This document shows, piece by piece, positions 45,116 through 53,506 of a DNA stretch of 64,000 nt. Numbering within the stretch: the stretch's first letter is position 1; each line of letters starts with the position of its first letter. Position numbers and translations under genes: made by a program. The stretch comes from Paenibacillus sp. W2I17 (GTDB lineage: Bacteria; Bacillota; Bacilli; Paenibacillales; Paenibacillaceae). The stretch lies in contig NZ_JAUSXM010000001.1 of assembly GCF_030815985.1 (NCBI RefSeq), positions 1,860,001-1,924,000 of the forward strand, in the 5' to 3' direction. Below the pieces are notes generated by a model. It was not told where the DNA came from. It saw only the letters and a list, made by a program, of their open reading frames with translations, and did not search any database.

Positions 45116-45844
45116 TTATTGAAACCAGGTCACCAAGCTGTTTAGCCGGTCTGTCATTAACAATAGTCCCATGACAATAAGAATACAGCCGGAAGTTATT
45201 TTGATGACACCCATGTACCTGTATAAACGACGTATCCGCTTCATAACATATTCCGAAAAAACGGACAGAATCAGGAAAGGAATCGCCAATCCAAGGGTAT
45301 ACAGGAACATGAGAAACCCGCCATACAGTGGAGAGCCTTCTCCTGCGGCGATACCAAGAATGGCCGCCAGCACAGGCCCGATACAAGGCGTCCAGCCAAA
45401 ACTAAACGTTAGACCCAACAGGAACGCTCCGACATACCCTCCCCGTTTGGCTTGATCGTTTGACAGCTTTCTCTCCCGTTCCAGCCAGGATAGTCGGATC
45501 AAACCGGTTTGATAAATCCCAAAAAGCACCACGATGGCTCCGCAGATGGCAATAAACACAGGACTTGAGATCAAATTACCAACGATGCCGGAACCAAAAC
45601 CGAGTAAAACAAATACCAGGGACAGCCCAAGAACAAATAAAAATGTCCGCAAAACAAGTGTGGACCGCAACCAAACCGAATTGGTGTCTGGCTGCTGCTG
45701 ATTCGTACCGTTGACCATGCTTCCGGATAGATAAGACACGTATACCGGGATCAGCGGCAGAATACATGGCGCAAAAAACGATAACAATCCTGCACCAAAA
45801 ACCCCGAAAAGAAAAACCAAATCACTGGTCAAGTCATTCACCAC
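45116..45844 (-). CDS. ccdA: CcdA-type thiol-disulfide transmembrane electron carrier
   Basis: A 242-residue protein with six predicted membrane helices. The two redox Cys are in LSFFAPCILPLIPVY (first helix) and SFGWTPCIGPVLAAILG (fourth helix), as in CcdA/DsbD-beta. It moves electrons from cytosolic thioredoxin to extracellular thiol proteins. Here the neighbouring TlpA-like lipoprotein is the obvious partner. CcdA is best known from cytochrome c maturation, but no Ccs/Res genes are present, so an oxidative-repair role fits better. Confidence 0.93.
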   Translation of the reverse strand: MVNDLTSDLVFLFGVFGAGLLSFFAPCILPLIPVYVSYLSGSMVNGTNQQQPDTNSVWLRSTLVLRTFLFVLGLSLVFVLLGFGSGIVGNLISSPVFIAICGAIVVLFGIYQTGLIRLSWLERERKLSNDQAKRGGYVGAFLLGLTFSFGWTPCIGPVLAAILGIAAGEGSPLYGGFLMFLYTLGLAIPFLILSVFSEYVMKRIRRLYRYMGVIKITSGCILIVMGLLLMTDRLNSLVTWFQ

Positions 45845-45875
45845 CTGAATAAATACTGCGTTTGATTAACCAAGG

Positions 45876-46916
45876 TTAACGACTGACGTAGATCGGAAGC
45901 GTGAACCAGAAGCAGCTTCCTTCTCCTTTTGTACTCTGAACCCCGATCTCGCCACCATGGAGTTCCACAATGGATTGAGCGATGGCAAGGCCAAGCCCGG
46001 CCCCCCCATTACTCTTGCTGCGTGATTTGTCAATTCGATAAAAACGTTCAAATATACGCGAAGTCTCCTCCGCTTCAATGCCTTCCCCTTCATCCGTAAC
46101 TGAAATTCGTATAAACGGCCCCTTTTCTTCGGCAGCCAGAATGATTTTTCCTTCAACAGGAGAGTATTGAATGGCATTTTGCAGCAAATTGGAAAGGACC
46201 CGCTTCATTTGTGCAGGCATCATGACCGCGGCTGGTAATTTATCGGGCAAATCGATTTCAACGTTCAGCGTTTTCTCGGCGAGGTGAAACGAAAAACTCT
46301 CCAATGTACTGAGCAGCAACTCATCGACGTGACAAGGCTGAGGGTCAAATACCTCCCCTTGCGCTTCCAGGCTGGATAATTCAAACAAGTCTTGAATAAG
46401 CCCTCCCAAACGCTTCGTCTCAAGTCGTATCGTGTTCAGGTAACGTTGAAAGGTTTCTTTATCCTTAATGACATCATCCTCCAACGCTTCGACGAATGAC
46501 TGAATGGATGCCAAGGGAGTCCGTAAATCATGGGATACATTGGCGATCAACTCTCGTCTCGCGGTTTCTGAGTGATGCAGATGATCAAAGCTTTCCTTCA
46601 GCTTGGAACTCATTTCATTAAATTGCTGTGCCAGGAGCTTAAATTCCTGCGTACCGATGAGGGGGACTTCCGTATGGAAATCCCCTTCGGCAATTCGTAT
46701 TGTCTGCTGTGTAATTCGCGCAATTGATTTCTCTAATGGCTTAGTCAGCAAATATTGAAGAATAAACGAAAGCAAGCCTACCCCTGCCGTTATAGCCGAT
46801 AACCAATAGAATTGTTCGATCGTAAGCAGCATTTTGGAATAACTGATGAACAAACAAATTAATAATACGCCAATGCCTGTGAGACTGGACAACACCAAGT
46901 ATGTGCGAAGTTTCAT
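45876..46916 (-). CDS. Sensor histidine kinase of the MsrAB operon
   Basis: A 346-residue kinase: two N-terminal membrane helices (about 5-25 and 35-57) with almost no external loop between them, a HAMP linker (KPLEKSIARITQQTIRIAEGD), HisKA with the phospho-acceptor in NVSHDLRTPL (His129), and HATPase_c (LLQNAIQYSP, DEGEGIEAEE, GGAGLGLAIAQSIVELHGG). The very short external loop suggests it senses the membrane or a partner rather than a soluble ligand. It overlaps the response regulator by 4 nt and is 31 nt before ccdA, so it is probably coexpressed with the repair genes it may control. Confidence 0.93.
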   Translation of the reverse strand: MKLRTYLVLSSLTGIGVLLICLFISYSKMLLTIEQFYWLSAITAGVGLLSFILQYLLTKPLEKSIARITQQTIRIAEGDFHTEVPLIGTQEFKLLAQQFNEMSSKLKESFDHLHHSETARRELIANVSHDLRTPLASIQSFVEALEDDVIKDKETFQRYLNTIRLETKRLGGLIQDLFELSSLEAQGEVFDPQPCHVDELLLSTLESFSFHLAEKTLNVEIDLPDKLPAAVMMPAQMKRVLSNLLQNAIQYSPVEGKIILAAEEKGPFIRISVTDEGEGIEAEETSRIFERFYRIDKSRSKSNGGAGLGLAIAQSIVELHGGEIGVQSTKGEGSCFWFTLPIYVSR

Positions 46917-47632
46917 GAACTACCACCCGCAAACTTGTAACCTATGCCCCAAACTGTTTTAATATATTTTGGATCAGAAGGATTCTGTTCGATCTTCTCT
47001 CGTAATCTCCGAACATGTACAGTCACCGTTGTTGTATCTCCCTCATAGCTAAAATCCCAAATCTTGCTTAACATCTGGTTACGGGAGAACACCTGACCCG
47101 GGTGACTTGCCAGCAAATACAACATCTCAAACTCTGTAACGGTCAATTCAATTACCTGCCCGCTGATATGCACTTCACGCTTGGTAAAATCAATGGTAAG
47201 CCCTTCATAATTGATCGTATATTCAGATGTTGTAACAGGTGATGCCTGCGCAATTCGCATTCTCCGCAGGATTGCCTTTACACGTAAGACGAGTTCTCTC
47301 GGACTGAATGGTTTGGTCAGATAATCATCCGCCCCCATCGTCAGTCCCATCAGACGGTCCTGTTCCTCACCCCGGGCCGTCAGCATTACAATGGGCACAT
47401 CCTCAGTTTGCCGAATCTCGTTGCATACTTCCCAACCATTCTTATGTGGCATCATCAGGTCGAGCACAATCAAGCTTGGCGTTTGGCTGTGCCACAGCTC
47501 AATAGCCTCCAAACCGTCCTTGGCCGTCACGACAAGATAACCTTCCCGTTCCAGATACCTGCGACAAACGTCCGTAATATTTGTATCATCATCGGCAACC
47601 AGTACACATTCATTCAAACGAACCCACCCCAT
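46913..47632 (-). CDS. OmpR-family response regulator of the MsrAB operon
   Basis: A 239-residue regulator: receiver domain with the acidic pocket (VLVADDDTN), phospho-acceptor Asp58 (LIVLDLMMP) and Lys in DYLTKPFSP, then an OmpR winged helix (SKIWDFSYEGDTTTVTVHVRRLREKIEQ). A TTG 15 nt downstream of the ATG (47617), with GGGGTGG upstream, would give MNECVLVADDD and may be the real start. It lies 62 nt downstream of the Met-rich gene with no terminator seen between them. Its own target promoter is likely upstream of that gene. Confidence 0.93.
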   Translation of the reverse strand: MGWVRLNECVLVADDDTNITDVCRRYLEREGYLVVTAKDGLEAIELWHSQTPSLIVLDLMMPHKNGWEVCNEIRQTEDVPIVMLTARGEEQDRLMGLTMGADDYLTKPFSPRELVLRVKAILRRMRIAQASPVTTSEYTINYEGLTIDFTKREVHISGQVIELTVTEFEMLYLLASHPGQVFSRNQMLSKIWDFSYEGDTTTVTVHVRRLREKIEQNPSDPKYIKTVWGIGYKFAGGSS

Positions 47633-47694
47633 ATTCCAGAAAATACATTTGAGCCAATCATATCATATGGTGATGGCGATGCTTAGCCCTTAAA

Positions 47695-48210
47695 TTACTT
47701 CATTCCCATGGCTGGCATCATGTATTGTTTAATTACAGACTCAGCCGCATACGAATTCCCTTCATGGATGACAGGCATCGATTTCAAGTTAACTTGCATA
47801 CCGTCTACCATGATTTTTTTCGATCCAATCCACAATTTAATCGTTTTTCCCGCAGGCATCATCGTTTCTTCCATCATCATGTCGTCTTTCATCATGTTGT
47901 CATCTTTCATCATCATGTCATCTTCCATCATGTTGTCGTCTTTCATCTTCATGTCGTCTTCCATCATGGTGTCGTCTTTCATCATCTTGTCGTCCATTTT
48001 GCCCATATACATCAAAGTTACAGATCTGTCCTTGCTGTCCCACATAATGCTGTAATCATACATTTTCGCCGCCTGTCTCAATTGAACAAGTTCCATGCCA
48101 TCCTTTTTAATCGTTTTCATATCTGCAGCACTTGCCAATCCAGAAAAGGCCATAGACATCATCAATACCGCTGCTACCATCGCTTTTTTGCTCTTATTTG
48201 TTTTCATCAT
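47695..48210 (-). CDS. Secreted methionine-rich repeat protein with copper-amine-oxidase-N-like domain
   Basis: A 171-residue secreted protein. The signal peptide ends near ASAA (residue 29). The two ends resemble the copper amine oxidase N-terminal repeat (KKDGMELVQLRQAAKMYDYSI at one end, KIMVDGMQVNLKSMPVIHEG at the other). Between them, residues 73-114 form seven hexapeptides of pattern DDxMM[K/E]. About 32 of some 142 mature residues are Met, a very high share, and there is no Cys. Such a protein can act as a methionine sink for hypochlorite or peroxide, or bind Cu(I). It lies directly upstream of the two-component/CcdA/TlpA/MsrAB genes on the same strand. The ATG at 48210 follows GGAGAG by 8 nt. 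Confidence 0.85.
   Translation of the reverse strand: MMKTNKSKKAMVAAVLMMSMAFSGLASAADMKTIKKDGMELVQLRQAAKMYDYSIMWDSKDRSVTLMYMGKMDDKMMKDDTMMEDDMKMKDDNMMEDDMMMKDDNMMKDDMMMEETMMPAGKTIKLWIGSKKIMVDGMQVNLKSMPVIHEGNSYAAESVIKQYMMPAMGMK
47869..47994. repeat. 18-bp tandem repeat encoding DDxMM[K/E]
   Basis: Seven in-frame 18-bp units inside the Met-rich gene, encoding DDKMMK, DDTMME, DDMKMK, DDNMME, DDMMMK, DDNMMK and DDMMME. The units vary at single codons, so copy number could change by slippage without a frame change. Confidence 0.9.
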
Positions 48211-48332
48211 TCTTATCACTCTCCATTCGTTTATTACTTACATGGATTACAATAAGCATGACAGCTTACGATTCTCTAAGCGAAGTATTACGAAACCATT
48301 ACGATATATAAATGAGGTCAGGTTTCAATAAA

Positions 48333-48368
48333 AAAACGGTTGAAATCTCTCTTACGAGAGACTCCAAC
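48333..48368 (-). terminator. Terminator of the beta-mannosidase gene
   Basis: ACGGTTG...TCTCTC pairs with GAGAGA...CAACCGT around a TTAC-type loop, with an A-run giving the T-run on the minus strand. It is about 9 nt past the stop codon at 48377. Confidence 0.8.
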
Positions 48369-48376
48369 CGTGTCTT

Positions 48377-50926
48377 CTAGGTCAAACGAATAAAATCAAT
48401 CATGGATCGAACCTCGATCGGTCCCGGATTTGATATCACATCATTAGACTGCAATCCCTCTCTGGAAGTGAACTGCACCTTCACCGGAATGCCAGGAATC
48501 AAGTCGAAGAAGTTATCTGAGAAGACACCCTCCACATCCGAAGATAGCCATACCTGTTTAGCAAGCACATCACTTTCCAGTACCAGATGAACGCCGTTCT
48601 CGTCCGCTCCTCCGCTTACATTGATGTTTGCAGGCTGCAGAGCAAGGTCTTTGGACGGTACAAAATAGTGTTCCTGTACGATATTCGCCGCACCTTCCTG
48701 TTTCAGATCCAGGCGCAGCAGCTTGTTAGCTGTATCATGACCTTCAACCCATTCCGCGTTACGTAATGACAGCACTCGATCACCTGTATTAGGTGCCAAG
48801 GTCACATCATGTGTTTCATCACGATGCACCGTTCCATCGAACCCGAGCAAACGAATCTGTAACTGCCCTTTTACAGGTTGTAATTGATCCGAGATGATAT
48901 ATATATCTGTTGTATCTTCTTTTGTTCCATCTACCGATACCAACACATCGCTGAAGCTGCGTTTCGCATAATATTGCAATGCTTTCCAACGACCAAGGTA
49001 GTCCATACCTGCCCAAGAAGCCACCGGCCAGCAGTCATTCATTTGCCAGTAAAGTGTGCCCATGCAGAATGGTTTGCGGCGACGGTGCGCTTCAATGGCT
49101 GTCTTCATCGCTTCCGCTTGAAGCACCTGGCTCATATACAGGAACGATGGGAAGTCCTTCGATTCATGCATGTACATATCCATGTACTGTTTGATCAGAC
49201 GATTGCCTGCGCCATTCTTTTGATGAGCCAGCATGACTTCCGACTCCAGAGCCAGATCCTCTTCTTCCGCGTAAGTGCGTACTGACTTGTACTCCGGGAA
49301 AGACTGGAATCCGTATTCACTCATGAAACGACCCACATGCACGTTGTAGTTCTCGAATGGTTCTACATTGTGCCACACGCCCCAGTAGTGGATATCCCCC
49401 TCAGCTGTGGATGGGTGCGCATGCTGCGTCTCATCCCCTGTCAGGGATACCAGTGGTGAGGAAGGCCAGTAATCAACACCTGGAGCATACGCTTCAACCA
49501 CTTCTGGCAGCAGATCATGGAAGATGGCTTCGTAATCGGCCCAGATGCTTTCACGCTGCTCGGCAGTAAATTCCTTTTTCCAACCCCAGCCACCATTCTC
49601 AACATAGTGAGCCCAAGCCGAATCAATCTCGTTGTTCCCACACCAGAGTGCAATACTTGGATGGTTGCGCAGACGTTTCACATTATCAATGGCTTCATGT
49701 CTTACACTGTTCAGGAACGCTTCATCTCCTGGATACATGCTGCATGCAAACATGAAGTCTTGCCATACCAGGATTCCGTATTCATCACACAGTTCGTAGA
49801 ACACATCCTGCTCATAGATTCCGCCACCCCACACGCGCAGCATATTCATATTGGACTCGGCTGCGGATACGATCTCATGACGATAACGTTCATGAGTAAT
49901 TTCAGTGATGAAGCTATCATTCGGAATGTGATTGGCCCCTTTGGCAAAGACCGCAACACCATTTAGTTCAAAGTAAAAGGATGCTCCTGCTTCATCTTTG
50001 TCACGTACCAAGCGAATGGAACGAAGCCCAGTCTTCACTGTAGATTCAGCCACAGCTCGCTCACCTTGAAGCACTTCGGTAAGGAAAGTGTACATATGCG
50101 GATCACCAAGCCCACGGCTCCACCACAGTTTCGGTTCATCAATGGAGATTGGAATCTCCACAGTCTGAGTTCCAGGTTGTAGCGATACGGATCTTTCCCA
50201 TCTCTGTCCATCTGCGCCGATACGAATAATCGTATCTACGGCTTGTGATGTCTCGACTTCCACAACAGCAGTTAATGAAGCTGAGGTAGCGCTTACTTCA
50301 TTTTGCTGGATATACACATCATTGATTCGTACCTGTGTCCAACCTTCAAGACGTGCTTCACGCCAGATCCCACTGGTTACAAAACGCGGACCCCAGTCCC
50401 AACCATAGTGATACGGGGCTTTACGTGCAAAAATACTTACTCTCTTGTCGCCAAGTCCACCAACAGCGGACTGATCATTCGATGCAGGTAATGCATATCC
50501 GAGCTTCTCCAGCTTAGGCAGGTCTTCCTGAATGGGAGACCGAAAACGTATTCGGAGAATGTTGCCGTTCCCCTTCAATACAGACTTTACATCTGCCTTC
50601 CATACTCGGAACATATTATCTGCTGATAACACATGCACCTCATTCACATGCACATCCGCATATGTATCCAGACCATCAAACACCAGTTCCAGATGTTCCT
50701 GGGAGAACAACGCTTCAGCAACGTCAAATTCCGTCTGATATTCCCAATCTATCTTATCAATCCATTGTACTTCCTTCTCGTTTGTTCCATAAAAAGGATC
50801 TGGAATCTTACCCAGCTTCAGTAAATCTGTATGCACACAGCCGGGCACCTGAGCCGGCATCCACTCTTGATCTTCGCAAGCCTTGAACGTCCAATTCTGA
50901 AAAACATGTGATTGTATTGTGCTCAT
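48377..50926 (-). CDS. Beta-mannosidase (glycoside hydrolase family 2)
   Basis: An 849-residue GH2 enzyme without signal peptide: N-terminal sugar-binding domain (HVFQNWTFKACEDQEWMPAQVPGCVHTDLL), immunoglobulin-like domain, then the TIM barrel with IALWCGNNEID (acid/base Glu in the WCGNNE motif) and FMSEYGFQSFPE (nucleophile Glu). These motifs distinguish beta-mannosidases from other GH2 enzymes. It removes terminal beta-mannose from manno-oligosaccharides in the cytosol. The ATG at 50926 follows GGAGG by 5 nt. It lies downstream of a LacI regulator on the same strand, and its promoter region contains a candidate shared operator. Confidence 0.95.
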   Translation of the reverse strand: MSTIQSHVFQNWTFKACEDQEWMPAQVPGCVHTDLLKLGKIPDPFYGTNEKEVQWIDKIDWEYQTEFDVAEALFSQEHLELVFDGLDTYADVHVNEVHVLSADNMFRVWKADVKSVLKGNGNILRIRFRSPIQEDLPKLEKLGYALPASNDQSAVGGLGDKRVSIFARKAPYHYGWDWGPRFVTSGIWREARLEGWTQVRINDVYIQQNEVSATSASLTAVVEVETSQAVDTIIRIGADGQRWERSVSLQPGTQTVEIPISIDEPKLWWSRGLGDPHMYTFLTEVLQGERAVAESTVKTGLRSIRLVRDKDEAGASFYFELNGVAVFAKGANHIPNDSFITEITHERYRHEIVSAAESNMNMLRVWGGGIYEQDVFYELCDEYGILVWQDFMFACSMYPGDEAFLNSVRHEAIDNVKRLRNHPSIALWCGNNEIDSAWAHYVENGGWGWKKEFTAEQRESIWADYEAIFHDLLPEVVEAYAPGVDYWPSSPLVSLTGDETQHAHPSTAEGDIHYWGVWHNVEPFENYNVHVGRFMSEYGFQSFPEYKSVRTYAEEEDLALESEVMLAHQKNGAGNRLIKQYMDMYMHESKDFPSFLYMSQVLQAEAMKTAIEAHRRRKPFCMGTLYWQMNDCWPVASWAGMDYLGRWKALQYYAKRSFSDVLVSVDGTKEDTTDIYIISDQLQPVKGQLQIRLLGFDGTVHRDETHDVTLAPNTGDRVLSLRNAEWVEGHDTANKLLRLDLKQEGAANIVQEHYFVPSKDLALQPANINVSGGADENGVHLVLESDVLAKQVWLSSDVEGVFSDNFFDLIPGIPVKVQFTSREGLQSNDVISNPGPIEVRSMIDFIRLT

Positions 50927-50962
50927 GACAGCCTCCATTGTTGTTAGAGTTGGTAAACATTA

Positions 50963-51006
50963 TTTTGTTAGGTTTTGTTATTATAAAAACAAATAACTTA
51001 CAAAAC
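50963..51006 (-). promoter_or_regulatory. Candidate LacI-type operator region of beta-mannosidase
   Basis: An A/T-rich region with the dyad GTTATT-N9-AATAAC (50977-50997). The decamer TTTTGTTAGG (50963-50972) recurs exactly upstream of the LacI gene (52287-52296), which fits a shared autoregulatory operator. Binding is inference. Confidence 0.45.
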
Positions 51007-51172
51007 AAAATTAACACGATATGCTTCTTATAGTCAATCTGTTTTGTAATTTAATTTGTTAAACAATCTCTGCATAACAAAAAGACATGAAGCTCTAACC
51101 TCTCCATGTCTTTCACCTGATTTCATTTACCCGTATGACATTGTTAAAATGAGCCCGTAAATTCATATCCCA

Positions 51173-52204
51173 TTACAGTATACTGGCGTTATATTCATCA
51201 CGAATAATTAATTCTGAATAGATCAGCTTGCGTTCATATGGTTCATCCAGGTGTTTGATCCGCCACAATAGCTGATCTACTGCTCTCGTTCCCAGATTTT
51301 CTTTGTTAATATGTACCGAAGCAAGAATGGGTTCTTCCGTCTGCGTATTGTCAAATCCGGTTACGGCACAGCGTTCAGGCACCTGAATGCCTCGACTTTG
51401 GAGTGCCTGAATGACAATGACAGCTGTATGGTCATTTGCACACACGATAACTTCAGGGATATCCTCCAGCTCCATTTCCGCAACGGATCTCCGGATCTGA
51501 TCATACTCTGGTCCCAGCAAGCCTTCTTGCTGTTCCCCCTCCAACTGCTTCTCTTCCAGGACCGTACGATATCCAAGCCAGCGTTCTCTGAAACTTGCCG
51601 CATCGGGCAGTTGCCCGGCAAACTGGAATCTTCTATACCCTTTTCCAACGAGCATGAGAACCAGTTCTTTCATACATTTCATATTGTCCGTAAAAACCGA
51701 GTCTGCGTATATGGCAGGGTCTTCATGATCCACCATGACAAGCGGAATACGCAGTCTGTAAATCTCAAGCAATACCGATGTCGAGATGGTGCCCACGGTA
51801 ATGACTCCGCTGATTGCTTCGGGATTAAGGACCGAGAACATCCGATCTGAAGAGGGTTCTGTCAGCGTTAAAATATCCATCCCCTTCTCATTCAACCTCT
51901 CAGAAATGCCATCAAATACAGGCCCCCAGTATAAGGAAGCTCGATTCTGAGAACGAATGTTGGGAAACAAAATCAATATGGTGCCTTGTCGCTCCGCTTC
52001 TGGCTTCATCTCCGTTGATATCTGTGTCTCCCCCGGATAACGCTTAGGCTCAGTTCTGAAATACCCAAGCTGCCCCGCCGTTCTGACAATCATCTCGCGT
52101 GTATGCTCACTCACACCAGGCTTGCCCGTCAGCGCACGGGAAACTGCGAATTTGGACACCCCCGCAGCATCCGCAATTTGCTGCATCGTTACTCTTTTGG
52201 CCAT
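51173..52204 (-). CDS. LacI-family transcriptional regulator of the mannosidase locus
   Basis: A 343-residue LacI/GalR repressor. The HTH reads RVTMQQIADAAGVSKFAVSRAL, followed by the hinge and a periplasmic-binding-like sensor domain (GTILILFPNIRSQNRASLYW, then VICANDHTAVIVIQAL and CAVTGFDNTQTEEPILASVHI). Its position directly upstream of beta-mannosidase on the same strand implies control by mannosides (inference). The ATG at 52204 is used; a GTG three codons earlier is an alternative. Confidence 0.93.
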   Translation of the reverse strand: MAKRVTMQQIADAAGVSKFAVSRALTGKPGVSEHTREMIVRTAGQLGYFRTEPKRYPGETQISTEMKPEAERQGTILILFPNIRSQNRASLYWGPVFDGISERLNEKGMDILTLTEPSSDRMFSVLNPEAISGVITVGTISTSVLLEIYRLRIPLVMVDHEDPAIYADSVFTDNMKCMKELVLMLVGKGYRRFQFAGQLPDAASFRERWLGYRTVLEEKQLEGEQQEGLLGPEYDQIRRSVAEMELEDIPEVIVCANDHTAVIVIQALQSRGIQVPERCAVTGFDNTQTEEPILASVHINKENLGTRAVDQLLWRIKHLDEPYERKLIYSELIIRDEYNASIL

Positions 52205-52335
52205 CCTACTCACCCGTTTTTCCTAATTTTCCATTCAGTGTAGCATAAAAAACAAAAATCAACAAAACAAGGTTATGTTATTTTGTTTTTGTTAGGTAGA
52301 TGTTTATCTGTTTCACAAGGTGTACGACATAACCA

Positions 52336-52384
52336 AAAAAGGCCCTCTCCCCACCTTCCATAGAAGATGACGAAAGGACCTTTT
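52336..52384 (-). terminator. Terminator of the EamA transporter gene
   Basis: AAAAGG-CC pairs with GG-CCTTTT around a 30-nt loop; T-run on the minus strand, directly past the stop codon. Confidence 0.55.
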
Positions 52385-52393
52385 ATCCCCCAA

Positions 52394-53341
52394 TTATATG
52401 CCTGGTGCTCCCTGATCGCCAAGTTCCGACTGTAAAACCGGGCGTTTTCTGCGCCAGAAGATAGGCTGTGGAAGTTTGATCTCTGTGATCAGAACACCGA
52501 CCAACATCAAAGTTGCTCCCGCATACCCTTGCAACGTTAGCGATTCCCCTTGAAAGGTAAATGCAAAGGCTGCTGCAAACAGTGGTTCGAGTGAAAAAAT
52601 CAGACTTGTTCTTGTGGGAGAGGCATGACGCTGCGCGAGTGTCTGCAGAATATACCCCAAGCCGCTACACAAAACACCTAACCCAAGAATGGCTGCCCAG
52701 GATTCAGCCGTATCGGGCATACGTGGCGTTTCCAGCATAAATGTAGCTGCAATTCCCCACATCGCTGCAACACCTAATTGAACTGTCCCCAAAGTTAGTG
52801 GATCATGCTTCGGTGTGAACTTGCCAGCAATCATTATATAGATGGCATACACAAGTGCTGCTAGTATGCAGAGAATATCTCCCGTGTGCAGACTAAGCTC
52901 ATGTTGAAGCGTCAACAAGCCAAGCCCGGTAACGGCAACCAGGATACTGAGCGTCAATCGTTTGTCCGGCATACGACGATGCTGGATCGTCGTCAGGATC
53001 GGTACAAAAATAACGGCCAAACTTATTAGGAAACCCGCTTGGGATGTCGTTGTTCGTTGCACACCATAGGTGATGAATACAAATGCAGCAAATAAAGCTG
53101 TCCCCATAATAGCGCCTGCCACAAGTGTTCTGCGATCCATCTTAAACAACCGCCGATGAAAAAGAAGCCCTGCCGCAATAAAGGCAATTCCAAAACGAAA
53201 TGCGACCAGATTCAATTCTTGCATGGACTCCAGACCCGATTTCATAAACAGATAGGAAGATCCCCATATAACCGTTGCGAGCAGCATCTGTATGTCCGCT
53301 CTTCTTGTTGTCTGACCTTGATTAACCTGTACACCATTCAT
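52394..53341 (-). CDS. EamA/DMT-family exporter
   Basis: A 315-residue protein with ten hydrophobic helices in two EamA repeats (IQMLLATVIWGSSYLFMKSGL at the start; FTPKHDPLTLGTVQLGVAAMWGIAATFML opening the second repeat). EamA proteins export amino acids, drugs or metabolites. It is divergently arranged with a LysR regulator across a 165-bp gap, the usual setup for an inducible exporter. Confidence 0.92.
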   Translation of the reverse strand: MNGVQVNQGQTTRRADIQMLLATVIWGSSYLFMKSGLESMQELNLVAFRFGIAFIAAGLLFHRRLFKMDRRTLVAGAIMGTALFAAFVFITYGVQRTTTSQAGFLISLAVIFVPILTTIQHRRMPDKRLTLSILVAVTGLGLLTLQHELSLHTGDILCILAALVYAIYIMIAGKFTPKHDPLTLGTVQLGVAAMWGIAATFMLETPRMPDTAESWAAILGLGVLCSGLGYILQTLAQRHASPTRTSLIFSLEPLFAAAFAFTFQGESLTLQGYAGATLMLVGVLITEIKLPQPIFWRRKRPVLQSELGDQGAPGI

Positions 53342-53506
53342 CTTGCTTCAACCTTCATTCTATGTATTCTGATCTGTGTGATCGTGCGTCAAACTAACTC
53401 GCCTTGGCAAGTATAAACGATCTCTTTGCATTATAAAAATGAATATTTATAATGGGTTATATGAAACAAATTCATGCATCAAAAATGGGAAGGAACGGAA
53501 TCTTTC

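Noticed and set aside
45116..45844. CcdA as part of a cytochrome c maturation locus
   Set aside because: No ResB/ResC/CcsA genes lie nearby, while MsrAB and a TlpA-like protein are directly adjacent.
47869..47994. Possible CRISPR array from regular short repeats
   Set aside because: Repeats of 18 bp are directly adjacent without spacers and are in frame within a gene; no cas genes are present.
43420..48210. Block between mannosidase copies as an integrative mobile element
   Set aside because: No integrase, transposase, relaxase or tRNA target is present and all genes are ordinary chromosomal types, so only the flanking duplication is reported.
47725..48255. Long plus-strand open frame rich in His (HHHVVFHH-type repeats)
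   Set aside because: It is the antisense of the Met-rich repeat gene; His codons mirror the ATG/GAT repeats. It has no ribosome site or terminator.
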